A DNA stretch of 64,000 nt from Pseudomonadota bacterium (GTDB lineage: Bacteria; Pseudomonadota; Gammaproteobacteria; Burkholderiales; Rhodocyclaceae): positions 218,531-282,530 of the forward strand of contig JAFEDH010000021.1 of assembly GCA_018241695.1 (NCBI GenBank), written 5' to 3'. Numbering within the stretch: the stretch's first letter is position 1; every line of letters begins with the position of its first letter. Below, in pieces: positions 47,899-56,426 of the stretch. The notes beneath the pieces were generated by a model that ran no database searches, had not been told where the DNA came from, and worked only from the letters and a program-made list of their open reading frames with translations. The translations under genes and the position numbers were made by a program.

Positions 47899-48117
47899 AT
47901 GCGACTTTTTTCTCTCGCGCACATCAGCCGCGCCATACGCTCACAAGCGCATCAGCTGGCACGGATTGCACGCATGATGGTGGGTGTGCCCGACTACGGA
48001 CAATATCTGGAACACATGCGCCGCACCCATCCGGAGCTCGAACCCATGAGCTACGAGGCATTCTTCGTCAACCGCCAGCAGGCGCGTTACGGGCGGGGCC
48101 GGTCGGGTTGTTGCTGA
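47899..48117 (+). CDS. YbdD/YjiX family small protein
   Basis: 72 residues from ATG 47899, two bases past cstA. The segment MMVGVPDYGQYLEHMRRTHPELEPMSYEAFFVNRQQARYG is typical of the DUF466 family encoded behind cstA/btsT in many proteobacteria. It is basic, lacks a membrane helix and probably assists the transporter, but its mechanism is not known. Confidence 0.9.
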   Translation: MRLFSLAHISRAIRSQAHQLARIARMMVGVPDYGQYLEHMRRTHPELEPMSYEAFFVNRQQARYGRGRSGCC

Positions 48118-48170
48118 TCGGCGTGGCCCGGCATCGCCGGACTGCTGTGCAATGACCGGCCCGCGATGAA

Positions 48171-48246
48171 TGGCGCCCTCGACACGAATCGAACGTGCGA
48201 CCCACTTCTTAGGAGGAAGTTGCTCTATCCACTGAGCTACGAGGGC
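48171..48246 (-). tRNA. tRNA-Arg (anticodon CCU)
   Basis: 76 bases on the minus strand: acceptor GCCCTCG with CGAGGGC, D arm GCTCAGTGGATAGAGC, anticodon loop CTCCTAA giving CCU (reads AGG), T arm with GTTCGATTC, and encoded GCCA end. It is a single-gene tRNA between the cstA unit and an AraC regulator. Confidence 0.93.
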
Positions 48247-48445
48247 TGGCGACGGTGCCCGCATGAATACCCCATGCGGCAACCGTGATGAAACAAGGGC
48301 AGAGGTACCCGATATACCCCGGACGTTCCGTATCCGCCTGACGAGGAAGATGCTCCGCACTCTCTGCACTATCGGGACAAATTTTATCAGAAAGGTAAAA
48401 ACCGCCAGTCCTCGACACAACCCGGAGTGACTCCGGCATCGTGAA

Positions 48446-49447
48446 TCAGGAGGACGGCAAGGTATCGCCCTTGCGAACGCTTGAAAGCGGCAGGCCGGTC
48501 CAGCGGCGAAATGCACGGCGCAAGGCGCTCGCATCACTGAAACCCAGACGCCAGGCAATTGTCTCGACCGGCAGCTCGGTACGGTCGAGATAGCGTTGTG
48601 CGTGGCTGCGGCGAACATCTTCCAGAAGGGTGCTGTAGGTTTCTCCTTCCCGATGCAATCTTCTGCGCAGGGTGGATTCGCTCATTGCAAGCATGGCGGC
48701 CAGTTCCGGCGGCCGTGGAACGGGCATGCCGCGATCGAACGAGGACTCCAGGCAGGTCGTGACCTGATGACGAAGCAAGGGCGCACTCTGTGAATGTCCG
48801 ACGAGTTGCACCGGCAGCGTCCGGGTGTAGCTGTCCACGTCATTCGCGCCACGGATGACCGGGCGGGCCAGCGTGCTGGCCTTGAAGGCAAGCGCATAGC
48901 GGGTCGCCACATTCACGCGCGGGCAGCCGAACAACGGAAGAATCGGCTGGGCCAAAGAAAAATCGGTATACCCCAGTGAAATGAAGATCAGCGGAAGACG
49001 CTCTCCGAGCAGCCATTGCAGAAGCTGGGAATACTGCAGCAGGCCAATGGTATCGAGCAGGCAGGATCCGGCGGAGGGACGCCGCCGGCGGGTATCGAGC
49101 TGCAGGATCGCGATATCCCCTTCACGTTCCAGCACCAGGGTACCGATCCGGGGAAAAACTGCCTGTGCAAAGGCGACCATGTACTGGATGGCATGCTGGA
49201 GGGTCTGCGCTGTCACCGTTGCGCGAACCATCAGTTCCATGTCCTGCGTTGTGATGGGTTGATAGCCCTCCCTGGCCGAGAGCTCGGCATTGAGCCGGAT
49301 GACAGCCTTCCTGTGCGATGCCGTGATCTGCTGCTCCACCGGCCGGGAGGTATCGTGCGTCGTCGCCTGCAAGGCGCCTTCCAGCAGGGCCGTGATTCCT
49401 TCCACGGAATATTGTGCGCCTTCCGGGCTGGCTCCCTTTTTCTTCAT
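48446..49447 (-). CDS. AraC-family transcriptional regulator
   Basis: 333 residues from ATG 49447, with AGGAGG 8 bases upstream. The N-terminal about 200 residues match the arabinose-binding-like domain of the OruR/AraC_binding_2 subgroup (PF12625 as I recall). The C-terminal two HTH motifs are LAAMLAMSESTLRRRLHREGETYSTLLEDVRRSHAQRYL and VETIAWRLGFSDASALRRAFRRWTGLPLSSVR. It is divergent from the Coq4-like gene with 127 bases between starts, so it most likely controls that gene and its membrane partner. The inducer is unknown. Confidence 0.88.
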   Translation of the reverse strand: MKKKGASPEGAQYSVEGITALLEGALQATTHDTSRPVEQQITASHRKAVIRLNAELSAREGYQPITTQDMELMVRATVTAQTLQHAIQYMVAFAQAVFPRIGTLVLEREGDIAILQLDTRRRRPSAGSCLLDTIGLLQYSQLLQWLLGERLPLIFISLGYTDFSLAQPILPLFGCPRVNVATRYALAFKASTLARPVIRGANDVDSYTRTLPVQLVGHSQSAPLLRHQVTTCLESSFDRGMPVPRPPELAAMLAMSESTLRRRLHREGETYSTLLEDVRRSHAQRYLDRTELPVETIAWRLGFSDASALRRAFRRWTGLPLSSVRKGDTLPSS

Positions 49448-49574
49448 CCTCTTCACCTCCTGACCGCCAGCGCCCTCCTGCTTGACCGTCCAGGCTCTCC
49501 TCCCGCCCCGACTACGATCGCATACTAGTACACCCGGGCTTTTGGTTCGCCACCTGTAGAGGAGCAGTGACGCC

Positions 49575-50414
49575 ATGGACACATTAGCAATCTCAACCAC
49601 GGAAGGCTCGTACTTCAAGGGTGGGCACACCCATGCAGTGGAAGCCAACAGCCTGCTGCGCAGCAGCTCGAAGTGGCTCAACAGCCCGGTGCTGAGAGAC
49701 ACGATCGCCCAGGAAGCCTTGCGGCGCAACGGCAAGGATGTCGGGGTCCTGCAGCTCCTGCCCGAGGTCATGAACGAGTTTCATCGGGTGCTTGGTGCGG
49801 CGGAGATCGATCGCCTGATGCAACAAGAGCGGGCCCGCAATCCTGACTTTGCCAAATGGCTTGACGGGCGCGGCATTGCCCCGCTGGACCTGTCTTGTGT
49901 CGGCCGATTCAAGCCGGGCACACTGGGCTCCGAATTGTCCGGCTTTCTGATGACCACCGGTTTTGAGCAGCAGATTGCCTATCGGGAACTCGAACCCGAA
50001 AACGACTGGGAGCGCTTCAGCAAACAACGTGCGCTGATCCACGATATCGAGCACGTCATCAGCGGTTTCGGATCAGATCCGATTGGTGAAATCGGCCTGA
50101 TGTATGCGGACATGTGCAGCCATGTCCGCTATTTTTCTCCCGAGCTCTCCAGCGTCATGTGCTTTTCCTTCTCATATCTCATGAGTACCTGGATGATGCG
50201 GATCAATCTGCACTATCCGGAATTGATGCCCACCTTCTTCGATGCGGTCGGGATCGGAACAACCATGGGGCAAACCCTCGTGCGTCCGTTCGTGCTTGTG
50301 GACTGGGAGCAGTATTACGACTGGCCCATCGCCGATATCCGCCGTGAGCTCGGCATTGAGCGCTGCCCTGCGCCAGACGCCTGGGCCTGGACGGACAAGG
50401 CCTGGCTGGACTGA
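49575..50414 (+). CDS. Coq4-like protein with HDxxH-x11-E motif
   Basis: 279 residues. The diagnostic segment HDIEHVISGFGSDPIGEIG gives His156-Asp157-x2-His160-x11-Glu172, exactly the zinc-ligand motif of COQ4, the ubiquinone-complex protein recently linked to oxidative decarboxylation of C1 in CoQ synthesis. No membrane segment or signal peptide is evident. The AraC regulator divergent from it and the multi-pass protein downstream (57 bases) suggest a dedicated, inducible pathway and not ordinary ubiquinone synthesis. A related use on a steroid or terpenoid ring is possible, but that is inference. Confidence 0.78.
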   Translation: MDTLAISTTEGSYFKGGHTHAVEANSLLRSSSKWLNSPVLRDTIAQEALRRNGKDVGVLQLLPEVMNEFHRVLGAAEIDRLMQQERARNPDFAKWLDGRGIAPLDLSCVGRFKPGTLGSELSGFLMTTGFEQQIAYRELEPENDWERFSKQRALIHDIEHVISGFGSDPIGEIGLMYADMCSHVRYFSPELSSVMCFSFSYLMSTWMMRINLHYPELMPTFFDAVGIGTTMGQTLVRPFVLVDWEQYYDWPIADIRRELGIERCPAPDAWAWTDKAWLD

Positions 50415-50471
50415 GCCCCAGCGGAACATACAGTCCGCCGATTTGAAAACCAACCCCGGGAGTCCTCCGCC

Positions 50472-51242
50472 TTGACCCAGATATTTCCTGTCTTACCTCC
50501 ACGGCAGGCCGTCATGCCGACCGATCTTCAGGCCGTGAACCTGGAAATTGGCATGCTGATCTTCGCTGTTTTCACCGCCATCGCCATCTGGAAACTGATC
50601 AAACACCGTGATCCGCTGGTACTTTTCTGCGTTCTTGGCGGACTCGGGATGACCCTCCTCGAACCAATCTGCAACGTCCTGGGGCTGGCCTATCACCCGG
50701 AAATTGGCCAGATCGCCGCCTTTACGGCAATGGACCGGAAGATTCCCTGGCATATCGTGCTGGTGTTCCCCTGTTTTTTTGCCGGCTTCACCTGGTTGAT
50801 GGCGCATCTGGACGCACGCCGTATCCCGGTCAGGAAATTCTGGATACTGGTTCTTGCGACCATCCTGGTTTCATTTGTATTCGAGCTCTCGCCGGTTCAT
50901 GACGGGCTCTGGCTCTATTACGGCGAACAGCCCCTGCGTATCTGGGGCATGCCACTGTGGTGGTATGTCGCCAATCCGACGGCCATGATCGGCTCCGCTT
51001 CGCTCGCGGTTCTGGCAACGCGCGGACTCGCCGGATGGAAACGCTGGCCGCTGATCCTGATCGTGCCCGTTCTCGGAGTGGGAATTCACACGGGGGTTGC
51101 GGCGCCTGTATATGTCGCCATGAATTCAGGTGCATCACCCTGGCTGGGAGCAGCCGCCACCGCCGTCACACTGGCCTTCGGGCTGGTGATCGTCTGGATG
51201 TGCGGAAGACTCCTCTTCCAGAGCGAAGGCCGGAGGGTATAA
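50472..51242 (+). CDS. Multi-pass membrane protein of unknown function
   Basis: 256 residues from TTG 50472 (GGGAG 9 bases upstream); ATG 50514 is an alternative start. Six or seven hydrophobic segments fill the chain, with loops containing HRDP, ELSPVHDGLWLYYGEQPLRIWGMPLWW and NPTAM. Charged and aromatic residues conserved-looking in the loops suggest an enzyme and not a channel. It loosely recalls AveC-type spirocyclase-like membrane proteins, which I cannot confirm. It is probably co-transcribed with the Coq4-like gene and closed by the terminator at 51326-51353. Confidence 0.7.
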   Translation: MTQIFPVLPPRQAVMPTDLQAVNLEIGMLIFAVFTAIAIWKLIKHRDPLVLFCVLGGLGMTLLEPICNVLGLAYHPEIGQIAAFTAMDRKIPWHIVLVFPCFFAGFTWLMAHLDARRIPVRKFWILVLATILVSFVFELSPVHDGLWLYYGEQPLRIWGMPLWWYVANPTAMIGSASLAVLATRGLAGWKRWPLILIVPVLGVGIHTGVAAPVYVAMNSGASPWLGAAATAVTLAFGLVIVWMCGRLLFQSEGRRV

Positions 51243-51325
51243 GGAGGAGAAGCGGCTGATCAGCGCAATACGTATACGGCACGCTCCTGCGGCAGGAGGC
51301 CGATGGAGAGGTGGCCCATGAATGC

Positions 51326-51353
51326 AAAAAGCCGCCGGGATGGGCGGCTTTTT
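51326..51353. terminator. Bidirectional terminator
   Basis: A GCCGCC/GGCGGC stem (51331-51336 with 51343-51348) flanked by AAAAA on the left and TTTTT on the right, so it works on both strands. It ends the Coq4/membrane-protein unit (+) and the tRNA-Arg(CCG) transcript (-). Confidence 0.88.
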
Positions 51354-51404
51354 GCAAGAGATTTCCGTCCGGGAAAATCCTGAAACGCAAACTCAAAGGG
51401 TTTG

Positions 51405-51481
51405 TGGCGCGCCCGGCGCGATTCGAACGCACGACCCCTGCCTTCGGAGGGCAGTACTCTATCCAGCTGAGCTACGGGCGC
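51405..51481 (-). tRNA. tRNA-Arg (anticodon CCG)
   Basis: 77 bases on the minus strand: acceptor GCGCCCG with CGGGCGC, D arm GCTCAGCTGGATAGAG, anticodon loop CTCCGAA giving CCG (reads CGG), T arm CGTTCGAATCG and an encoded CCA. It is followed on its strand by the bidirectional terminator. Confidence 0.94.
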
Positions 51482-51585
51482 GAGGCGGCGAAGGATACCT
51501 GTTTTCTGCCGGCCCGTCCATGAAGGACTGGCGCGAGGACATGCCCGCACTTCTGTTCCGACGGCAGACGCTGCACGGACACTGA

Positions 51586-52620
51586 TCAGTGTGGATCAGG
51601 CAAGGCCTTGGCGGGCCGGGGGCTCTCGTCCGCCAGTGCCTTGCGGTCAGAAAGGCCGCTTTGCAGGATGTTGGCAATCTCCGGGCCATTCGCGGTCATG
51701 GTGATCCACATCAGATGATCCGCACCGCCGGCGGGCTGGATGCCCCCCGTGGTACCCAGGGTGATGTAGTCGCGGCCATGACGCTGTTCGTAAGCGTACT
51801 TGTGGAAATGCCCGGCGAACATCGTGTAGGGACGATCGGCCACCATTTGCTCGATCCGGGCAAATTCTTTGGACTGGTAGCGCCAGCCCGGGCGGTGCAT
51901 GAGGAATACCGTCCAGCGCACCCCCGGGCTCTGCACCAGGGCCTGACGGACGGCCTCCACCTGCCGGGAGCTGATATTCACTGCATCCGAGCCGCGCAAC
52001 CTGGCTGCCAGTTCCGCCAGCTTGGGATCGGTGGAGAAATCGGCTTCGGGATTCGCCTGCAGGGCCTGCATCACCTTGCCCATGGCCTCCATGCCGTACT
52101 CCGCCGCCAGGGAACGTTTGTCGGATCTGGGCGGGGGCGGGTCTTCGGTGTCGAGAACGATGAACAGCACCCCCTTGTACACGAAATGATAGTACTCCTG
52201 GCCAAAACGGCGGTTCCACTCCTTGCGCTGCAGATCGTTGCTGATGTCGTGGTTGCCCGGCACATAGAAAAACTTCATCCCCAGCCGTGCGGTGAAGGAC
52301 TGCACCTCGTCCCACTGGGCATCGATCGTGGCCTGATCCTCGCTGTAGCCTTCGATCAGATCACCCACATTGATGACGAATGCCGGCCGCAGCAGGTTGA
52401 GCTGCGTCATGGCCTTCTCGAACACACCGGCACGATGACCGCCTGTCCGGTCCCCCACCATGGCGAAATGGAATTCCGCCGGGTCTTCCAGGAAAGGCCG
52501 GCCGCTCTGGGGAATCGTAACGTCCGCCGTGTGGCTGCCCGGCAGACTGGAACATCCCGCCGCGACCAGCAGCAACACGGTCATCGAGAATCGCCGGACC
52601 GCCCGCGACATTGTTTTCAT
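51586..52620 (-). CDS. Lipoprotein calcineurin-like metallophosphoesterase
   Basis: 344 residues from ATG 52620 (ATG 52611 is equally possible). The N-terminus ends in the lipobox LLVAAGC, so it is predicted to be lipid-anchored in the periplasm. Dinuclear-metal motifs: GDRTGG (first Asp), INVGDLIEG, VPGNHDI, and a C-terminal FAGHFHKYAYE, the order expected of calcineurin-like phosphoesterases. It could hydrolyse a phosphodiester or phosphomonoester in the envelope. The substrate is not known. It is separated by 35 bases from the OsmC gene on the same strand. Confidence 0.85.
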   Translation of the reverse strand: MKTMSRAVRRFSMTVLLLVAAGCSSLPGSHTADVTIPQSGRPFLEDPAEFHFAMVGDRTGGHRAGVFEKAMTQLNLLRPAFVINVGDLIEGYSEDQATIDAQWDEVQSFTARLGMKFFYVPGNHDISNDLQRKEWNRRFGQEYYHFVYKGVLFIVLDTEDPPPPRSDKRSLAAEYGMEAMGKVMQALQANPEADFSTDPKLAELAARLRGSDAVNISSRQVEAVRQALVQSPGVRWTVFLMHRPGWRYQSKEFARIEQMVADRPYTMFAGHFHKYAYEQRHGRDYITLGTTGGIQPAGGADHLMWITMTANGPEIANILQSGLSDRKALADESPRPAKALPDPH

Positions 52621-52655
52621 CCTGTCCGCCTGACCAGGGAAAGTGGTCCGGGCAC

Positions 52656-53054
52656 TCACTCCAGAACCGTTTCGATTTCGGTCGTGCTCTGCGTCATCAG
52701 CTTGTGCACCGGACAACGGGAGGCCACATCGAGCAACTGATCACGCTGCGCGGAAGTGATGGGGCCACCCAGCCGAATGCTGGCACGCAGGCGATAGGTG
52801 CCCGATCGCTCGGCGGAGTCATCCCGGACCACGGTCACTTCGACATCTTCCAGCGGGATTGCCTTGCGCCGCGCATACCAGACCATGGTCATGGCCTTGC
52901 AGGCGCCCACTGCCGCATCATAGAGATCGTGCGGTGTCGGCCCGCTATCCTCGCCGCCGACCGCAGGCGGCTCGTCAATATTGAACTCGTGTTCGCCAAC
53001 ATGCACGACATGGCGCATCGTGCCCGACAAATCCCGCCTGATCACCACCGCCAT
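52656..53054 (-). CDS. OsmC-family peroxide-reducing protein
   Basis: 132 residues, typical length. Two redox cysteines are visible in VGACKAMTMVWYARRK (Cys52) and ASRCPVHKLM (Cys114), which in OsmC/Ohr proteins reduce organic hydroperoxides. There is no signal peptide. It is located at the downstream end of a NO/iron-sulfur stress gene set, 43 bases after the FmdE-like gene, so it may be part of the same stress response. Confidence 0.86.
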   Translation of the reverse strand: MAVVIRRDLSGTMRHVVHVGEHEFNIDEPPAVGGEDSGPTPHDLYDAAVGACKAMTMVWYARRKAIPLEDVEVTVVRDDSAERSGTYRLRASIRLGGPITSAQRDQLLDVASRCPVHKLMTQSTTEIETVLE

Positions 53055-53097
53055 CGTTTTCTCCTCTCCCGTCCCGGCAGAATCCGTCGCGCGGTTT

Positions 53098-53733
53098 TCA
53101 GGATTTACGCGCTGTGGGCCTCACATCGTACACCCCAACATCCGCGGCATGGTCCACCAGCAGACGCCGTACCCGATCCTGCCACAACCGGCCGAATTCG
53201 GCGCGTTGCGCCGCATCGGCCGTATCCAGCACACATGCCTGCAGCAAGGCGGCCATCTGTGGCGCGGCGGGAACCGATGCCGGGTGAAAGGCCGCATCCA
53301 CCGCAGCGCCGGTGTCGCGGCGCTCGAAGCGTATTTCCATCGGCTGCTCGTGCGCGAAGTCCAGCAGATCGCGCCGCACATAACGTCCGCCCAGCCCCTT
53401 GAAGCCACCGCTGCCGGCAGCTCCGGTCAGCAGGCTGACCACATTCGCCACGACGCCGGTCACGCCGCTGGCCTGATCCGCCGCGAACGTGACACGCACC
53501 CCGCCCCGCTCCGGCACCTCGGCGGGGTACAGGGTGGCCAGCGCACGCCGGGTCAGTCCGTAAGCACCGGCCACGGTGGGGCAGGAATGCCCGGCCAGCT
53601 TCACGGCATCTGCATAATGGTACTCGATCAGGCCGCCCTCACAAGCCCCCAGCAGCGCTGCCAGCGGATCACGCAGCCGCACTGCCGGCACCTCGGCAAA
53701 AAATGCGGGCCAGCGATTGTCGGCCTGGCTCAT
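53098..53733 (-). CDS. FmdE-domain-like protein
   Basis: 211 residues starting MSQADNRWPAFF. The segment DAVKLAGHSCPTVAGAYGLTRRAL resembles the conserved Gly-His-x-Cys core of FmdE (formylmethanofuran dehydrogenase subunit E) domains, with the Cys and His as possible metal ligands. These proteins occur outside methanogens, often beside DUF2249 and hemerythrin genes in denitrifiers. The start overlaps the DUF2249 gene by 4 bases. Function unknown; redox or metal handling under NO stress is an inference from context. Confidence 0.72.
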   Translation of the reverse strand: MSQADNRWPAFFAEVPAVRLRDPLAALLGACEGGLIEYHYADAVKLAGHSCPTVAGAYGLTRRALATLYPAEVPERGGVRVTFAADQASGVTGVVANVVSLLTGAAGSGGFKGLGGRYVRRDLLDFAHEQPMEIRFERRDTGAAVDAAFHPASVPAAPQMAALLQACVLDTADAAQRAEFGRLWQDRVRRLLVDHAADVGVYDVRPTARKS

Positions 53734-53996
53734 GCGGACACCTTGGCGAAATCGATCACGATGGCGCCCGGTTCGCGCTGCTGGTACTCAATCGCCACGG
53801 CGGCGCCATAGCGCTGCTGCAATTGCGCCAGCAGAGGCAACGGATCGTGGTCATTGCAAAAGCGCATGGTTTCGCCCGGCTGCAGCGCATCCAGCGCACC
53901 GAAAATGGCCGCGTGACGAAAACGCTTGGCGATGCCACGGGCATCGAAGGGGTAAATCGCATCGGGAACGATGTGGTGATTGGCACAGGACGACAT
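53730..53996 (-). CDS. DUF2249 protein
   Basis: 88 residues. YPFDARGIAKRFRHAAIFGALDALQPGETMRFCNDHDPLPLLAQLQQRYG is the DUF2249 pattern (Asp-x-Arg, His-x-x-I-F-x-A-L-x-x-L, Asp-His-Asp-Pro-x-P). The fold is TusA/SirA-like without the conserved catalytic Cys; family members recur with hemerythrin and NnrS genes in denitrifying bacteria. It overlaps the FmdE-like gene (ATGA), which indicates coupled translation. Confidence 0.85.
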   Translation of the reverse strand: MSSCANHHIVPDAIYPFDARGIAKRFRHAAIFGALDALQPGETMRFCNDHDPLPLLAQLQQRYGAAVAIEYQQREPGAIVIDFAKVSA

Positions 53997-54026
53997 GAAA
54001 CACTCCTCAGGAGGTGGTGGAAAAAA

Positions 54027-54425
54027 TCAACCGGATACGACCGTATCCAGCCAGGCATCGGGCAGCACCTGCTCGGCCGCCGGAAACAGTTCGCGATCCT
54101 CGAAACGCACATGGTCTCGTAGCAGCCTGCCGAATTCGGCCAGCATCCCCGGATCGGATGCAGCGGCGGTAGCAAGGTCACGCAGCCGGTCATGTTCGGC
54201 ACGGGTGCGCAGGGCAAGTGCGGCGGCATCGGTTGCGGCGAGCAGTGGCAGCAAATCGTGCTCCTCGGCGCAAAAATGCGGTTCGAAATCGGTCGCGAAG
54301 ATCGTTGCGATGCGCCCGCTCCATTCCGGCCATGCGACCATCTCTGCTGTCATCAGCTGCCTTGCCAGCACCAGAGCACCATGGTGTTCACGGGCGAGGC
54401 CCTGCAGGCGTGGGCGACGCTTCAT
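54027..54425 (-). CDS. Hemerythrin-like HHE domain protein
   Basis: 132 residues. The diiron ligands are visible: HHGALVLAR (His), HFCAEEHDLLPLL (His, Glu, His) and HVRFEDRELFPAAE (His, Glu). Similar proteins (YtfE/Ric type) repair NO-damaged iron-sulfur clusters or sense oxygen and NO. It overlaps the NnrS-like gene by 4 bases. Short length and absence of the ScdA N-terminal domain suggest a stand-alone diiron carrier. Confidence 0.86.
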   Translation of the reverse strand: MKRRPRLQGLAREHHGALVLARQLMTAEMVAWPEWSGRIATIFATDFEPHFCAEEHDLLPLLAATDAAALALRTRAEHDRLRDLATAAASDPGMLAEFGRLLRDHVRFEDRELFPAAEQVLPDAWLDTVVSG

Positions 54426-55504
54426 AACGCCACCTTGCGGCTTCCTGCCGCCACACGTGCGAGCAGCACCACGATCAATACCGCGAGCGCTGCCGCGCTG
54501 CCCTCCGCGCCCGCACGGAGCAGTGTTCCATCAGCCCGCAGGCTGCCCGCCACCCGCAACACAACCGAGCCTTGCAGCAGCAATAAAGGCAGATAGAACA
54601 CGGGGTGGTAAGGAATCCGCACCCGCATCACTGCCGGAAAAACCAGCGGCGCATGACCGATCACCATCGCGAAAACAAAACCAAGGAAGATCGAATGCAG
54701 TGCTGCATCACGCCAGGGATGCCCCGGTGCAAAAGCCCCCGTCAAACCGATGGAGGCCCCCAGGGCCAGCATCACGTAACCACTCAGCAGGCTGATGGCG
54801 ACAAATCGCGGCAAGCCGTTGCGGGCGGCATTGTGCCGGGCAATGTCGTAGTACAGCAGCCAGGCTGCCAGTGCGAGCATCACGCCGGACAGAGGTCGCG
54901 TTTCGCCCGCTAGCGCCCAGCACACGGCAATCACCAGCGCCAAGAGAAGCCCGACAAAAAACTTTCTGGCGGCGGGGCGTGGCGGCAGCAGACGGGTCAG
55001 CTCGAGCCGTTCGCCGGCAATCGTCAGCAGCAAAAATGCAAGCCACAATGGCACCGCGGTTGCTGCCACACCGCTATGCCACCAGAGGAAACTGCCCAGC
55101 GCGGCGGCCAGCGCACCCGCGGCCAGCGTGACGGTAAACAGCGCCGGCAACTTTTGCAGGGCACGCACGCTGGCCGCGAAGAATATCGTTGCCCCCGCCG
55201 TGGACAGGATCGCTCCCGCATCGGAGTAGCCCGTCAGCACCAGAACACCGGCAGCACCACTGCCCAGCGGGGCCAGATACCAGAAAGCCGATCCGAGCGC
55301 GACGGCCCGCTCGAGGCCGATCACCACCCCGAAGAAAATTGCGGCCAGCAGGGCACCGTGGCTGCCCGCTGCCTGTACCGCCATCATCGGGACGATCACG
55401 CCGAGCCGGGCGAACCCCGCCAGCACACCACCGACGAGTACCACCAGTCCGAGCAGCAGCAGCGGCAGGCGCGCCGCGGGCGGCAGGGTGAAGTCCGGAT
55501 TCAC
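54422..55504 (-). CDS. NnrS-like integral membrane protein
   Basis: 360 residues with about 10-12 membrane segments. HSIFLGFVFAMVIGHAPLVFPAVMR near the C-terminus and SHGALLAAIFFGVVIGLERAVA near the N-terminus carry His and Phe residues like those of NnrS, the heme/copper NO-stress membrane protein of denitrifiers. It is shorter than classic NnrS (about 390-400), so I call it NnrS-like. It shares 4-base overlaps with both neighbours, tying NO stress, hemerythrin and MIP18 genes into one transcript. Confidence 0.78.
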   Translation of the reverse strand: MNPDFTLPPAARLPLLLLGLVVLVGGVLAGFARLGVIVPMMAVQAAGSHGALLAAIFFGVVIGLERAVALGSAFWYLAPLGSGAAGVLVLTGYSDAGAILSTAGATIFFAASVRALQKLPALFTVTLAAGALAAALGSFLWWHSGVAATAVPLWLAFLLLTIAGERLELTRLLPPRPAARKFFVGLLLALVIAVCWALAGETRPLSGVMLALAAWLLYYDIARHNAARNGLPRFVAISLLSGYVMLALGASIGLTGAFAPGHPWRDAALHSIFLGFVFAMVIGHAPLVFPAVMRVRIPYHPVFYLPLLLLQGSVVLRVAGSLRADGTLLRAGAEGSAAALAVLIVVLLARVAAGSRKVAL

Positions 55505-55821
55505 CAGCCGAACTGGATGCGGGCGGCGGCACTCATCATGTGAGGCCCCCAGGCCGGTTCCCAGACCACGTCGATAACGGATTCGAAACCCGGCGGCAAA
55601 ACGGCCCGCAGGGCGGCATGGATATCTTCCCGGATCATGTCCCCCATCGGGCAGGCCGGCGAGCTCAAGGTCATGATGATCCTGACCTGCCGGCCATCGA
55701 CCTCGATCTCGTACACCAGGCCGAGATCGACGATATTCACGCCGACCTCGGGGTCGATCACGGTACGCAATGCCCCGCGCAATGCCTCGATTTCCGGTGC
55801 AGGGGTTGTCGTGGTGTTCAT
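55501..55821 (-). CDS. MIP18/DUF59 iron-sulfur assembly factor (SufT/PaaD-like)
   Basis: 106 residues. The pattern RGALRTVIDPEVGVNIVDLGLVYEI and SSPACPMGDMIREDIHAAL with the conserved Cys matches MIP18/DUF59 proteins, which help load Fe-S clusters (SufT, PaaD). It is the first gene of the minus-strand operon, divergent from the Rrf2 regulator. A role in rebuilding clusters damaged by NO fits the neighbourhood. Confidence 0.88.
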   Translation of the reverse strand: MNTTTTPAPEIEALRGALRTVIDPEVGVNIVDLGLVYEIEVDGRQVRIIMTLSSPACPMGDMIREDIHAALRAVLPPGFESVIDVVWEPAWGPHMMSAAARIQFGW

Positions 55822-55913
55822 GGTGGCTTCGTGGTCGATTCAGGTGCTGACCGTATCGGGAAGGGGGAGGATGAAGAAAGAGAGGCAGGGGGAGCAGGGC
55901 GCCCGGTTAAAGC

Positions 55914-55933
55914 TGTATCATTTCTACATCTTA
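55914..55933. promoter_or_regulatory. Possible NsrR-type operator in the divergent gap
   Basis: On the minus strand the sequence reads TAAGATGTAGAAATGATACA, where AAGATG-TA resembles one NsrR half-site and ATGATACA a degenerate second. It lies midway between the MIP18 start (55821) and the regulator start (55986). Tentative: by-eye match to a remembered consensus only. Confidence 0.35.
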
Positions 55934-55985
55934 TTGCCAGCTTATCATCAGACCTTCTTCCGCGCAATTATCCTGGATCAAGAAT

Positions 55986-56426
55986 ATGCGTCTGACCGTC
56001 TTCACCGATTACACCCTGCGCGTGCTGATGTATCTCGCGCTGGAGCCGACACGGCGCAGCACCATCGCGGAAATTGCCGCGGCTTACGGCATTTCCGAAC
56101 ACCATCTGACCAAGGTCGCGCATCGCCTCGGACAGTCCGGCGCCATCGAGACCCTGCGTGGAAAATCCGGGGGAATACGGCTGGCGCAGGCGCCCGAAGA
56201 CATCCGGCTGGGCAGCGTGGTACGGATCTGCGAAGGCGGGATGGCCATCGTCGAGTGCCTGGATCAGGAAGTCTCGCCACCCTGCCGCATCGCCCCCGCC
56301 TGCCGCCTGGCCGGAATTCTCGAAGAAGGTTTCGAGGCGCTGTACAAGGCGCTGGACGCCTACACGCTGGCCGATCTGGTGGCGCAGCCGCGGCGCCTGC
56401 ATCGGCTGCTCCGGCAGGAAGCGTGA
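55986..56426 (+). CDS. nsrR: Rrf2-family transcriptional regulator, NsrR type
   Basis: 146 residues with the Rrf2 winged helix (MRLTVFTDYTLRVLMYLAL, IAEIAAAYGISEHHLTKVAHRLGQSGAIETLRGKSGGIRLA) and three Cys in the ECLDQEVSPPCRIAPACRL segment (C-x8-C-x5-C), the likely [Fe-S] ligands. NsrR loses repression when its cluster is nitrosylated by NO. Its position, divergent from a hemerythrin/NnrS/DUF2249 operon and one base overlap with the FNR gene, supports NO control of both directions. IscR is the main alternative. Confidence 0.85.
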   Translation: MRLTVFTDYTLRVLMYLALEPTRRSTIAEIAAAYGISEHHLTKVAHRLGQSGAIETLRGKSGGIRLAQAPEDIRLGSVVRICEGGMAIVECLDQEVSPPCRIAPACRLAGILEEGFEALYKALDAYTLADLVAQPRRLHRLLRQEA

